Assembly (NCBI RefSeq): GCF_001672755.1
Contig: NZ_LZKI01000132.1
Coordinates: 1-64,000, forward strand
Reading direction: 5' to 3'
DNA: 64,000 nucleotides
Source of the DNA: Mycobacterium colombiense
GTDB taxonomy: Bacteria; Actinomycetota; Actinomycetes; Mycobacteriales; Mycobacteriaceae
Shown here piece after piece: positions 9,529-17,261 of the stretch. The notes beneath the pieces were generated by a model. The model worked only from the letters and a program-made list of their open reading frames with translations, made no database searches and was not told where the DNA came from. Numbering within the stretch: the stretch's first letter is position 1; every line of letters starts with the position of its first letter. The translations under genes were made by a program, and so were the position numbers.

Positions 9529-10348
9529 ATGTTCTCGGAGACGCGCTACGCGATGAACGCAGACTTGCGCGTCGGCCTACCGCGCGTCACGTAAAGGTGC
9601 TCGCGACATCGTGGTTGTCCCGAACTGGTTCAACTGTTGCGAACTTCTGCCCGAGCTACCGGCGATTCAGGGGTGGGTCGAGGCGATGGCATCCCTGGGT
9701 CGGTTGATCATTTTCGATCAGCCGGGCACGGGCGCCTCCGATCCGGTCTCGACGGGTGCGTTGCCGACGTTGGAGCTATGGGCCGACAGCATTACCGCCG
9801 TGCTGGACGATCTCGGGAGTCGCGAAGCGGTTCTCGTCGCCGCGAACGCTGCCTTCGCACCCGCAGCGCTGTTCGCGGCCAGCTATCCGTCTCGCACCAC
9901 GGCGCTCGTCGGGCTTGAGGTCTATGCGGATCCGATGGCTGCGAATGAGCTGACTCCGGAGGAGTTCTTCGATGCCACTGTCGCGGTGTGGGGAACCGCC
10001 GTGGAATGAGGAAATCCGGACAACGTGGGCGCGACATGACCGGCTGGCGGCGAGCCCAGGGACCGTCGCGCTCATGATGCCGGTGGTGTCCGAACTGGAC
10101 ATCCGGGCGCTCAGGTGCGCGCCGGGTTGCACACCGGCGAATGCGAAGTGCGCGGCGATGACATCGGCGGGATCGGCGTGCACATCGGCGCGCGCGTGAG
10201 CGCCCTGGCCGGACCAGACGACGTGCTGGTCTCCAGCACGCTGCGCGACCTCGTGATCGGATCGGGACTCGAGTTCGAGGAACGCGGCGCTCACCAGCTC
10301 AAGGGCGTGCCCGGCGACTGGCGCCTGTTCGCCGTCGCCTCATCGTAA
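9529..10348 (+). pseudogene. decayed adenylate/guanylate cyclase with N-terminal alpha/beta-hydrolase domain (LipJ/Rv1900c-like)
   Basis: Pieces of one protein occur in three shifted frames. The likely start is the ATG at 9529 (MFSETRYAMNADLRV). After a frameshift near 9575 the frame continues as AYRAS..GARDIVVVPNWF and the hydrolase segment LIIFDQPGTGASD. A second shift near 10000 leads to [17 protein letters not shown] up to about 10110. The sequence then jumps directly into the C-terminal part of a class III cyclase domain, [29 protein letters not shown] and [15 protein letters not shown]. Roughly the second half of the hydrolase and the first half of the cyclase, including its metal-binding aspartate region, are gone. 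The order and motifs match mycobacterial hydrolase–cyclase fusions such as Rv1900c. The remnant cannot make a working cyclase. Confidence 0.8.
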
Positions 10349-10363
10349 GCCGTTGCCCCGCAG

Positions 10364-11866
10364 TCAGAATGGCGGTGGCTCGTCGCCGCCCGGGGGTGCG
10401 GGACCAAGATAGGCGGACTCGCGCTCTTGACGTTTCGCTTGCCGAGCTTGGTGGTTTTGCCTGCGTTCGACCGCGACGCGCTGGGCGCGGTGCTGGGCGC
10501 GGGTGCGCCGGCGGGTGGGCATCATCGCGGTGCGGTCGGCGCAAGGGTCGGGTCGTGGCGGGGCCGTGACCCGAGTGTCGCCGGTGGGGGCGCACAGCTG
10601 GGGAAACAGCAGTGCGCTGCCTGGCGTGGTGACATAGGTGCGTCCCGCGGGGGAGCTCAGGATCGGCGTGCCGTCAGGCAGCTGCTGTTCGCGCCATCCC
10701 CAGAACGTTTTCACCAAATGATGTGTGCGGCAATAGCATTCGAGATTCGACGCGTGCGTGGGGCCGCCGTCGGCATACGGGATCGTATGGTCGAGGTCGC
10801 ATTGGGTGGCCGGACAGTCGCACCCGGGCCAGCGGCAGGTCAGATCCCGGCAGCGCACGAAATCGGCCAGCGCCTTGGAGGGCACATAACGGGGCTCCGG
10901 CGACGCATCGCCGGGATGGGCCAGCGGCACCAGCTTCGCCGAGGCGGCCAGTTCGGCTATCAGCTCCGGCGGGATCAACCCCACAGCACCCACCTCGACG
11001 CCCGGCGCCCAGCGGTCAGAAAGCGTGGAGTGCTGTGCGATCACATGGATTACCACCGGTCCGGCGGGGCGCCGTTTCCTCTCGGCGCAATCCGGTCGCC
11101 CGCACCGGCACCCCAACCGGTCCGCACCCGCAGCCAGCGCCCCCAACGCATCAGCGCGGCGCTGCTCCCGGGTGCGCGGATCGCGCTCACACACCGTGGC
11201 CGCCAAGGCGTCCAACCGCTGATCCAGCGCGTGCGCATCGGGACTCGCCAGGCTGCCTTCGATATGCGACATGCCATCGCCCGCATCCGCGATCCAGATC
11301 TCACGATCCGCCACGCACTCCTTGCGGCGCCGTACCGCGTCCGCATCGACGCGAGCCACCACCTTGTCCACCTGCGCGGCCAGCCGGCCCTGACTCAATG
11401 ACGGCCACCTGGTGACGTTGGCGGCCAGCGCGGCGTCCACGGCGTCCAGCACGTCGGGGTCGGTGATCAAATCGGTGCGGAACACGATCGTTTGAAACAT
11501 TCGGTAGTCGAGATCGCCGGCGCGAAAGGCCGCACCCACTTTCGGCAGCCGGTCACGCATCGCGCGGGCATACCGCACTCGGCTGGCGGCCAGTCCCTGG
11601 CTGATCCGCAACTCCGCAGCGACTTCCGCACTCACCGCTGCCTCGGTGTCGACTGCCCACTCCTCGCACTCCGAACAGCGCGAGAGTCGATATGCGAACA
11701 AGTCTCCGATCGCCGCCAACTGCTCAGCCGCTGCGCGGTTCTCTACCCGCGAAAACGTACCGATCCGCTCCAGCAACGCGGCCGACTCCGGCGTTGCCGA
11801 CGGATGGTGCCGCTCGACAAGCTCGTCGAACCGGGCGATCACGTCTTCGAACATAGGTTCGATCAT
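10364..11866 (-). CDS. DUF222 / 13E12-repeat family protein with C-terminal HNH endonuclease domain
   Basis: This protein of about 500 residues has the DUF222 domain over roughly residues 15–330. The HNH nuclease domain is near residues 345–400, recognisable by CRDLTCRWPGCDCPATQCDLDH, shown here in parts: a CRWPGC zinc-like pair, CDLDHTIPYADGGPTHASNL and CRTHHLVK. The final 60 residues are Arg/Gln/Ala-rich and probably disordered. Several copies occur per mycobacterial genome and they resemble mobile-intron or selfish HNH proteins, but no function is established. I chose the ATG at 11866; GTG at 11878 and ATG at 11854 are alternatives. No flanking repeats were seen. It is not part of this locus in M. 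tuberculosis. Confidence 0.85.
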   Translation of the reverse strand: MIEPMFEDVIARFDELVERHHPSATPESAALLERIGTFSRVENRAAAEQLAAIGDLFAYRLSRCSECEEWAVDTEAAVSAEVAAELRISQGLAASRVRYARAMRDRLPKVGAAFRAGDLDYRMFQTIVFRTDLITDPDVLDAVDAALAANVTRWPSLSQGRLAAQVDKVVARVDADAVRRRKECVADREIWIADAGDGMSHIEGSLASPDAHALDQRLDALAATVCERDPRTREQRRADALGALAAGADRLGCRCGRPDCAERKRRPAGPVVIHVIAQHSTLSDRWAPGVEVGAVGLIPPELIAELAASAKLVPLAHPGDASPEPRYVPSKALADFVRCRDLTCRWPGCDCPATQCDLDHTIPYADGGPTHASNLECYCRTHHLVKTFWGWREQQLPDGTPILSSPAGRTYVTTPGSALLFPQLCAPTGDTRVTAPPRPDPCADRTAMMPTRRRTRAQHRAQRVAVERRQNHQARQAKRQERESAYLGPAPPGGDEPPPF

Positions 11867-11890
11867 GCCACCGACCACCGACAGGTACGG

Positions 11891-12826
11891 TCAGTCGCCC
11901 TGCCGGACCCAGGCGACGATGTACAAGCTCATGGCCGTCACCAGCGCGATGAGCACCCACTGCACGATCGCCTGGTCGATCCACGAACCGGGCGGCGGGG
12001 CCCCGGGCAGGATGTTGCGCAGCGGGACGATCGCGAACAGGTTCGCGGCGTACCAGGTGGCGAACGGCGGAAGGAATTTCCTTCTGCCCAGCGCCATCGG
12101 AATGGCGACCAGCAGGGCCAGGGTGGGCAGGCTGATCAGCACCAGGCAGATCCCCAGGTCGAAGATCAGCGGACCCTTGGCCCGCTTCAATGTGATCACC
12201 ACGTTGCCGTTGTCGGTCGCGCGGGAGGTGGGCAGCGCGCTCGGGTCGTGCACCCGGTTGACGCTGATCTCCCAGCCGTCCAGCGCGCCGGTCACTTCGA
12301 CGCGGGCGGGCACCTTCTTGCGGTTGTCACCTGTCCCGACGAACGCGTCGGCCGCGATCGGCTCGGTCCGATAGGAGTCGAACGGCCAGTTGCCGGGGTC
12401 GCCATGCGCCTCGATGGTGGTGCTGAGCTGGGCCGGCGCCTTGCCTTTCGGGTATTGCAGATCGCCCAGATCGCTTGTGGGATATAGGCGTACCGCGACA
12501 TCGTTGGCCAGCACGTCAAAACGGTTGTCGTACTGGGCAACCCCGGGATAGGCGAGCACCTCGACGGACAGGCGGTTGGCGACGGGCTTCAACTCTTCGA
12601 GGCGCAGTTGCACGATCGTGGCGTCGCCGCCGCCCTGGCTCAGGTCCAGTGGGGGCAGCGGCCCCTCCGACCGCTGCAGAAAATGCACACCGAAAAGCGA
12701 CAGGACGTAGACGATGATCACCGCCGCGAGGATGCACACGCCGATCGCGATCCGCGGAGCCTCGCGCTTCTTCTTCGCGGCCGGCGCGGGGGCCGGCGCG
12801 ACGGGAGTCGGAGCCTCCGTGGTCAT
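11891..12826 (-). CDS. DUF4436 membrane protein (Rv0713-like), copy 1
   Basis: This 311-residue membrane protein has an Ala/Pro-rich cytoplasmic N-terminus and one transmembrane helix near residues 27–48 (IAIGVCILAAVIIVYVLSLF). An extracytoplasmic domain of about 170 residues follows, containing DLGDLQYP, EAHGDPGNWPFDSYRTE and ALDGWEISV. Three hydrophobic segments lie in the C-terminal 100 residues. This is the DUF4436 architecture of Rv0713, which in M. tuberculosis is also beside the FGE and atsA genes. No activity is known. It is the most distal of three paralogues in this island and follows the fge gene after a 264-base gap in which I see no gene. Confidence 0.88.
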   Translation of the reverse strand: MTTEAPTPVAPAPAPAAKKKREAPRIAIGVCILAAVIIVYVLSLFGVHFLQRSEGPLPPLDLSQGGGDATIVQLRLEELKPVANRLSVEVLAYPGVAQYDNRFDVLANDVAVRLYPTSDLGDLQYPKGKAPAQLSTTIEAHGDPGNWPFDSYRTEPIAADAFVGTGDNRKKVPARVEVTGALDGWEISVNRVHDPSALPTSRATDNGNVVITLKRAKGPLIFDLGICLVLISLPTLALLVAIPMALGRRKFLPPFATWYAANLFAIVPLRNILPGAPPPGSWIDQAIVQWVLIALVTAMSLYIVAWVRQGD

Positions 12827-13090
12827 CGGCCGACACCGCGAGCAATGGTGGGCCGCGCATCCCGCAAGGCTTGCTGGCGCCAGGCCGGCACCGCTGACGA
12901 CATCGGGCTGCGGCGGGGTGACACGTCGTCAGATGTTAGCGAAAGACGGAACCTGATGCGCGGCGAAATCCCCTGTCCAGACGCATAACAGGCGCGCGAC
13001 ACCCACCGGACACGCACCGTTAACTTCAGCGGCCGCCACGCCCCGGGCGCAACCGGCCGGCACATCGCTACGGATTTGCTACGCCGACGA

Positions 13091-13969
13091 TCAGTCCGCC
13101 ACGCAGCGAAACCCGATGTGTGTCGTCGCGGAGTCCTGCGATTGCGGTGACCGGGCCGCAGGACGGTAGCGGTGGCAATACTCCGGCGCGCACAGGTGGC
13201 TGCCGCCCTTCAACGTCTGGTTGATCGACGGATCGGCCGGACCCGACGGGGCGCAGCAGGACTTGGGCGGCTCCTCGAGCCGGTGGTGCGCGGCGAACTC
13301 GGTGGCCGTCCACTCCCACACGTTGCCGATCATGTCGACAAGCCCAAAAGCGTTGGGCGCGAAAGTGCCAACGGGTGACGTTCCCACCCAGCCGAGCGCG
13401 CCGTCATTGCGGTACGGGAAGCTGCCCTGCCAGGTGTTGGCCATCAACCGCCCACCGCTCGTGGCCTCGTCACCCCACGGGTACGTCGTCGTGGACCCGG
13501 CCCGGGCCGCGTACTCCCACTCGGCCTCGGTCGGCAGCCGCCGCCCGGCCCAGCGCGCATAGGCCGCGGCGTCCGGATACGCCACCTGCACCACGGGATG
13601 ATCGCCGCGGTCCGCGACATCGCTGTCCGGCCCGAACGGGTGGCGCCAGCTCGCCCCCGGCAGCCACTGCCACCACTGCCGCCAGTCGCGCAGGTCGACC
13701 GGGCCGGGAGTCGGCCGGAAAACCATTGCGCCCGGGCACAAATCGTCTGGGTTCGCTCCCGGATACAGCGCCGGGTCGATCGACTGCTCGGCCACCGTCA
13801 CATACCCGGTGGCATCGACGAATTCGGCGAACTGCACGTTGGTCACCGGGTGGCGTTCCACCGCGATCGGTCCCACCTTCACGGTGTGGATCGGTGCCTC
13901 TTCGGGGTAGAAGCTGGTCGATCCCATGCGGAATGACCCGCCCGGAAGGTCGACCAGCTCGCTCAGCAC
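13091..13969 (-). CDS. formylglycine-generating enzyme (sulfatase-modifying factor)
   Basis: This 292-residue protein oxidises an active-site cysteine of type I sulfatases to C-alpha-formylglycine, a copper- and oxygen-dependent reaction. It starts LVDLPGGSFRMGS and contains ERHPVTNVQFAEFV, RRLPTEAEWEYAARAG, DMIGNVWEWTATEF and GGSHLCAPEYCHRYRPAARS. Cys260 and Cys265 in the last motif are the conserved catalytic pair. The partner is very likely AtsA at 17261–19621, whose C-x-P-x-R motif is intact. The GTG start (13969) lies 22 bases after the stop of DUF4436 copy 2, so the two are probably one transcript. It corresponds to Rv0712. Confidence 0.95.
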   Translation of the reverse strand: MLSELVDLPGGSFRMGSTSFYPEEAPIHTVKVGPIAVERHPVTNVQFAEFVDATGYVTVAEQSIDPALYPGANPDDLCPGAMVFRPTPGPVDLRDWRQWWQWLPGASWRHPFGPDSDVADRGDHPVVQVAYPDAAAYARWAGRRLPTEAEWEYAARAGSTTTYPWGDEATSGGRLMANTWQGSFPYRNDGALGWVGTSPVGTFAPNAFGLVDMIGNVWEWTATEFAAHHRLEEPPKSCCAPSGPADPSINQTLKGGSHLCAPEYCHRYRPAARSPQSQDSATTHIGFRCVAD

Positions 13970-13991
13970 CCCTTCAGGGTATGACGACCCC

Positions 13992-14936
13992 TTAATCCGA
14001 TTGCCGGTACCAGGTGAGCATGTACAGAGCCATCGCCGCGACGAGCGCGATCAACACCCAAAGCACCAGGACCTGATCGATCCACGCTCCTGGCGGTGGC
14101 GCACCCGGCAGGAAGTTACGAATGGGGATGACGGCGAACAGCAGAGCGGCGAACCACGTCACGAAGGGCGGCACGAATTTTCTTCGCCCCAAGGCGATTT
14201 GAATCACCACGGCAAAAGCCAAGGCGGGCAGCGCGAACAGGACCAGGCAGATGCCCAGGTCGAAAATCAGCGGCCCCTTGGCCCGGTGCAACGTGATGAT
14301 CACGTTATCGGCACGGTCCGAGTCCTGGCTGGCTTCGCCGACGCGCTGGACACTGACGTCCCAGCCGTCCAACCCTCCGGTGACCTCCACCCGCGCGGGA
14401 ATGTAGCGCCGGGCATCGCCCTGGCCGACAAGCACCTCGGCCGAGAGCGTGTCGGTGCTGTAGGAGTCGAACGGCCAGTTGTTCGGGTTGCCGTGCGCCT
14501 CAATGGTCGTCGCGACCTGCGCCGGCGACTTACCGGCCGGGTACTGCAGGTCCCCCAGGTCATTCGGCGGGTCCATCCGCACCGCGGTGTCGGTCTTCAG
14601 CACTTCCAGGCGTTTGTCGAACATCGACTCCTCGGGGATCACCAGCACCTTGACCGTGAGGCGGTTGGCGACGGTGTCCAGTTTCTCCAGCCGGACCAGC
14701 ACCACGGTGTCATTGGTCGCGTTGAGGTCCGGCGGCTTGAGCGGCCCCGCGGTCTGGGCCAGCAGGTGCACACCGAACAGCGACAGGACGTAGACGACGA
14801 CAAACCCCGCGACGGCGGCCACGGCGATGACCCTGCGCCGTTTGCGCCGATCGGGCGCGGCCGCCGGTGCAGGTGCTGCGGCCGGTTGCTCCGAGGGCGC
14901 CGGAGGCGGTGGTGAGGGTGGCGCTAGATGGGTCAT
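13992..14936 (-). CDS. DUF4436 membrane protein (Rv0713-like), copy 2
   Basis: This 314-residue paralogue of copies 1 and 3 has a Pro/Ala-rich cytoplasmic tail of about 30 residues, an RRKRRR positive patch and a transmembrane helix near residues 36–58. Its outer domain has LVRLEKLDTVANRLTVKVLV, DLGDLQYPAGKSPAQ and NNWPFDSYSTD, and three C-terminal transmembrane helices follow. It is the upstream partner of fge (22-base gap). The ATG at 14936 is preceded by GGAGG. Function is unknown; conservation of the WPFDSY motif in all three copies suggests a shared ligand or partner. Confidence 0.87.
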   Translation of the reverse strand: MTHLAPPSPPPPAPSEQPAAAPAPAAAPDRRKRRRVIAVAAVAGFVVVYVLSLFGVHLLAQTAGPLKPPDLNATNDTVVLVRLEKLDTVANRLTVKVLVIPEESMFDKRLEVLKTDTAVRMDPPNDLGDLQYPAGKSPAQVATTIEAHGNPNNWPFDSYSTDTLSAEVLVGQGDARRYIPARVEVTGGLDGWDVSVQRVGEASQDSDRADNVIITLHRAKGPLIFDLGICLVLFALPALAFAVVIQIALGRRKFVPPFVTWFAALLFAVIPIRNFLPGAPPPGAWIDQVLVLWVLIALVAAMALYMLTWYRQSD

Positions 14937-15203
14937 CGGTGAACACCTCCGTGGCGGGATTCGAGCACTCGAAGACGGATGCTAGCGAACTGAATCCTGC
15001 GGCGGGCGAAGTTCGAAAATCATCATGTGTAGGTAATTGTCCCCGGCCCGCCACGCCCTTCGGGCCGGTTCAGCGAAACGAATATGTTGGCTCGGCCGCG
15101 GCCGCCCCCCCCTTCCGCGCAAACCTCCGGCCGACCGCCGGTCGGCGCTCCAGTTCATCCGGATTTTGTTTGCCTGTTAATCCGTAGCGGTAAATGTCAA
15201 GGG

Positions 15204-16325
15204 GTGAAGCGCAATCGTCCGGTCGTCGGCGCCCTGGCGGCCGGCGCCATGTTGGTCTCCGCATGCAGCAGCTCCCCCTCAAGCCTGCCGTATACCGCCG
15301 GGGCCAAGGTCGACTGCGGCGGCAAGCAGGCCCTGGCGGCCAGCGGCTCGACCGCGCAAGCCAACGCGATGACCAAATTCATCGATGCCTATCGCCAGGC
15401 CTGCTCGTCGCAGACCCTCAACTACACCGCCAACGGGTCCGGCAACGGCATCAACGACTTCCTCGCCGGCAAAACCGATTTCGCCGGATCGGACACACCG
15501 CTGTCGGGCGACCAATACGTCGCCGCCAAGCGGCGGTGCGGGGGTGCCGACGCCTGGAACCTGCCGGTGGTATTCGGCCCGCTGGCCATCACCTACAACC
15601 TCGCCACCGTCGACTCGCTGGTGCTCGACGCCCCCACGCTGGCCAAGATCTTCAACGGCACCATCACGCGCTGGGACGACCCGGCCCTGGCGTCGCTCAA
15701 CGCCTCCATACCGGCCGAGGACATCCACGTCATCTACCGCAGCGACGGCTCGGGCACCACCGACAACTTCCAGGCCTACCTGCAGTCCGCGTCCGGCGGG
15801 GCCTGGGGCAGGGGTGCGGGCAAGACGTTCAACGGCGGTGTGGGTACCGGCGCGGTCGGCAACACCGCCATCGCGGCCGCCGTGAAAAGCACCGAGGGTG
15901 CGATCGGCTACAACGAGCTCTCGTTCGCACTCCAGCAGGGCCTGTTCGCCGCCGAGATCAAGACGCCGGCCAGCCGCAGGTCGCTGCGCCCGGTCCGGAT
16001 CGGCACCGACACGGTCGGCAAGACCATCAAGGGCGCCAAGATCACCGGCGCGGGAAACGATCTGGTGCTCGACCTGTCGTCGTTCTACAACCCCGCCCAG
16101 CCCGACGTCTACCCGATCGTGTTGGCCACTTACGAGATCGTCTGCTCGAAGTATCCGACCTACGATGTGGCCAAGGCGGTCAAGGCTTTTCTGCAGGCGG
16201 CCATCGGCCCCGGCCAGATCGAACTGGCCAGAAGCGGCTACATCCCGTTGTCGGCCGACTTCCAGGCGCGGGTCTCCAGCGCGGTCGACGCGATCAGCTC
16301 CGTGGACGCACCGAAACCCGAGTGA
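15204..16325 (+). CDS. pstS: phosphate ABC transporter substrate-binding lipoprotein, PstS3-like
   Basis: This 373-residue lipoprotein has a signal sequence ending in a lipobox ([10 protein letters not shown], Cys about residue 20). The PstS fold is clear from [46 protein letters not shown] and [16 protein letters not shown], which line the phosphate site in the family. The sequence is closest to the PstS3 type. No pstA, pstB or pstC neighbours exist, so it must share a permease encoded elsewhere. It stands alone on the plus strand between two DUF4436 genes. I chose the GTG at 15204, which gives a normal signal peptide. No recognised Pho box could be assigned in the 267-base divergent gap upstream (14937–15203). 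Confidence 0.92.
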   Translation: MKRNRPVVGALAAGAMLVSACSSSPSSLPYTAGAKVDCGGKQALAASGSTAQANAMTKFIDAYRQACSSQTLNYTANGSGNGINDFLAGKTDFAGSDTPLSGDQYVAAKRRCGGADAWNLPVVFGPLAITYNLATVDSLVLDAPTLAKIFNGTITRWDDPALASLNASIPAEDIHVIYRSDGSGTTDNFQAYLQSASGGAWGRGAGKTFNGGVGTGAVGNTAIAAAVKSTEGAIGYNELSFALQQGLFAAEIKTPASRRSLRPVRIGTDTVGKTIKGAKITGAGNDLVLDLSSFYNPAQPDVYPIVLATYEIVCSKYPTYDVAKAVKAFLQAAIGPGQIELARSGYIPLSADFQARVSSAVDAISSVDAPKPE

Positions 16326-16331
16326 GCGAAT

Positions 16332-17261
16332 TCAGGTCTTGGTAGGCGCTTTTCGATCGCGCTGTCGCCACCAGCCGACCAGGAACAGCGTCAGCGCGGC
16401 GACCAGCCCGATCAATACCCACAGCACGATGGCCTGGTCGACCCACGAGCCGTACGGTGGGCTGCCCGGCAGGATGTTACGCAACGGGACAATGGCGAAA
16501 AGCATTGCGCCGTACCACGTGGTGAGCGGCGGCAGGAACGACGTCCTGCCCAGCGCCACGGGAATGGCGACCCAGAGCGCCAGAACGGGCAGCGAAATCA
16601 AGACCAGGCAGATGCCGACGTCGAAGATCAGCTGCCCCTTCGCCCGGTGCAACGTAATCACCAAATCGTCCTTGACATCTGGGTTGTTGTCTTCGGCGTC
16701 GTGGACGCGCGTGACGGTGGCGTCCCACCCGTCCAGCCCGCCGGTGGCTTCGACGCGCGCGGCGGTCTTCTCCTTGTTGGCGCCGGAGCCGGTGAACACG
16801 TCGGCCGAGATGACCCCGGTGCGGTACGAATCGAACGGCCAGTTCGCGGGATCGCCGTGCGCCTCGATGGTCGTGGTCACCTGTGCGGGCGCCTTACCGA
16901 CCGGGTACTGCAGGTCGCCCAAGTCGTTGTCGGGATACAGCCGCACCGCCGCGTCGCTGGTCAGCACGCCGAAGTTCTTGTCGTACAACGTGTCTTTGGG
17001 GTAGACAAGCACGTTGACCGTCAACCGGTTCGCGACGGTGTCCAGCTTCTCCAGCCGCACCTGGACGACGCTGTCCTCGGCCTCGACCTTGCTCAGGTCC
17101 ACCGCGGGCAGCGGCGGCGCCGATTTAGCCAGCAGGTGCACGGCGATCAGCGACAGCACATAGATAACGATGACGGAGGCGACGATCCCGAACGCGATCG
17201 CGATCTGCCGCCCTCGTGCGCCGGCCGGCTCCGGCGGCCCGGCGATCATGGGGGTACCCAT
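16332..17261 (-). CDS. DUF4436 membrane protein (Rv0713-like), copy 3, coupled to atsA
   Basis: This 309-residue third paralogue has one N-terminal transmembrane helix (about residues 19–41, ending YVLSLIAVHLLAK). An outer domain follows with VRLEKLDTVANRLTVNVLVY, DLGDLQYPVGKAPAQ and ANWPFDSYRT, then three C-terminal helices and a basic tail. Its ATG at 17261 shares its first base with the last base of the atsA TGA stop (TGATG), so translation is coupled to the sulfatase. This is the strongest local hint that DUF4436 proteins work with AtsA, perhaps as a membrane partner, but that role is inference. It converges on pstS with a six-base gap. Confidence 0.88.
   Translation of the reverse strand: MGTPMIAGPPEPAGARGRQIAIAFGIVASVIVIYVLSLIAVHLLAKSAPPLPAVDLSKVEAEDSVVQVRLEKLDTVANRLTVNVLVYPKDTLYDKNFGVLTSDAAVRLYPDNDLGDLQYPVGKAPAQVTTTIEAHGDPANWPFDSYRTGVISADVFTGSGANKEKTAARVEATGGLDGWDATVTRVHDAEDNNPDVKDDLVITLHRAKGQLIFDVGICLVLISLPVLALWVAIPVALGRTSFLPPLTTWYGAMLFAIVPLRNILPGSPPYGSWVDQAIVLWVLIGLVAALTLFLVGWWRQRDRKAPTKT

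Noticed and set aside
10364-11866. DUF222-HNH gene as a mobile intron or insertion element
   Set aside because: No terminal repeats, target duplication or transposase were seen; kept only as a coding gene of unknown function.
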